Shown here: positions 11,725 through 12,112 of the stretch, one piece after another
Numbering within the stretch: the stretch's first letter is position 1
Layout of the letters: each line of letters begins with the position of its first letter
NCBI GenBank assembly: GCA_025964075.1
Contig: JAOPZQ010000583.1
Span: 1 to 12,112, forward strand
Direction of reading: 5' to 3'
Source: Solirubrobacterales bacterium
Lineage (GTDB): Bacteria; Actinomycetota; Thermoleophilia; Solirubrobacterales; Solirubrobacteraceae
Length of the DNA: 12,112 nt
Made by a program: the position numbers and the translations under genes
The notes under the pieces: model-generated
The model's input: the letters and a program-made list of their open reading frames with translations, nothing else
Databases searched by the model: none
Told to the model about the DNA's origin: nothing

Positions 11725-12112
11725 TCCGGATCGAGTCGATCACGACCGGTTGGACCGGCGCGCCGTCGCCCGGCGGGCTCGTCGGCTCGCCGCCGATCCG
11801 CTGCACCACGTCCTGCCCCGAGACCACCCTCCCGACGAGCGCGTAGTCCGATGTCAGGTTGCTCGCGTTCGCCGCGGTGACGACGAAGAACTGGCTGCCC
11901 GAGGCACCCGACGGCTCGTTCGGCGCCTTCGCCATCGCCACGGTGCCGCGGAGGTAGCGGATCGACCGGGGCGGCGGTTCGACCACGGAGTAGCCCGGGC
12001 CGCCGGTGCCGTTGCCGACCGGGTCGCCGCCCTGGATCACGAAGCCGGCGGCCACGCGGTGGAACGTGAGCCCGTCGTAGAAGCGCCGGCGGGCGAGGAA
12101 GGCGAACGACGC
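11717..12112 (-). CDS. Peptidyl-prolyl cis-trans isomerase, cyclophilin type, 5' end outside window
   Basis: The C-terminal 131 residues of a cyclophilin; the open frame continues past base 12112, so the start (and any signal peptide or lipobox) is not visible. FYDGLTFHRVAAGFVIQGGDP gives the catalytic Arg in FHRV and the Phe and Gln residues of the active site, followed by GTGGPGYSVVEPP, RGTVAMAKAPNEPSGASGSQFFVV and YALVGRVVSGQDVVQRI, all standard for bacterial PpiA/B-type enzymes. It speeds proline isomerisation in protein folding. An internal GTG at the FHRV position is not a start. The C-terminus VQPVVIDSIRIR is typical. It is convergent with, and overlaps by 8 bases, the two-TM protein gene. 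Confidence 0.93.
   Translation of the reverse strand, partial: ASFAFLARRRFYDGLTFHRVAAGFVIQGGDPVGNGTGGPGYSVVEPPPRSIRYLRGTVAMAKAPNEPSGASGSQFFVVTAANASNLTSDYALVGRVVSGQDVVQRIGGEPTSPPGDGAPVQPVVIDSIRIR

Noticed and set aside
1..12112. Mobile element, phage island or CRISPR-type defence system
   Set aside because: There are no transposase, integrase, terminal repeats or regular direct repeats. vapBC is the only defence-related module and looks like a standard pair.

Overview
This is a compact, very GC-rich stretch of bacterial chromosome. Gene content and style suggest Actinomycetota, perhaps the Thermoleophilia/Solirubrobacterales lineage; that placement is inferred from gene families and promoter style, not from a marker gene. 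I see no transposase, integrase, phage gene, CRISPR array, rRNA or tRNA. No gap between genes exceeds 300 bases; the largest is 7351-7576.

Layout. 1-1987: the C-terminal part of a NodB-type polysaccharide deacetylase, an AlgH/YqgE protein and a SAM methyltransferase, all on the plus strand. 2130-3399: an unrecognised protein built from two copies of one domain, convergent with a conserved Cys-rich protein of unknown function. 3508-5305: a TetR repressor divergent from an EamA/DMT exporter, followed by a small GIY-YIG nuclease-like gene whose 3' end runs into a minus-strand VapBC toxin-antitoxin pair (5231-5853). 5920-7350: a small membrane protein, a cytidylate-kinase-like P-loop protein and a divergent Nudix hydrolase. 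7351-7576: a gap that folds like a structured RNA and ends in a strong hairpin. 7577-9430: two secreted, convergent proteins of surface-carbohydrate type, an SGNH esterase/acyltransferase-like protein and a glycosidase-like TIM barrel. 9494-11082: a GNAT acetyltransferase convergent with an M24 (Xaa-Pro) peptidase. 11116-12112: a two-TM membrane protein and the C-terminal part of a cyclophilin.

Two features run through the window. First, most genes have a TAnnnT-like -10 box only 6-8 bases upstream of the start codon and no Shine-Dalgarno sequence, which is the signature of leaderless transcription. I used it to choose starts. Second, convergent genes overlap at their 3' ends. The clearest case is an 11-bp perfect inverted repeat that encodes the C-termini of both the GNAT and M24 proteins.

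The best candidates for something undescribed are the RNA-like element at 7360-7554, the shared coding palindrome at 9932-9957, the duplicated-domain protein at 2130-2780 and the HRPCxxCR protein at 2734-3399. The tetR and vapB promoters both carry clear dyad operators placed on the start codon and -10 box. Otherwise the genes look like ordinary housekeeping and cell-envelope functions.
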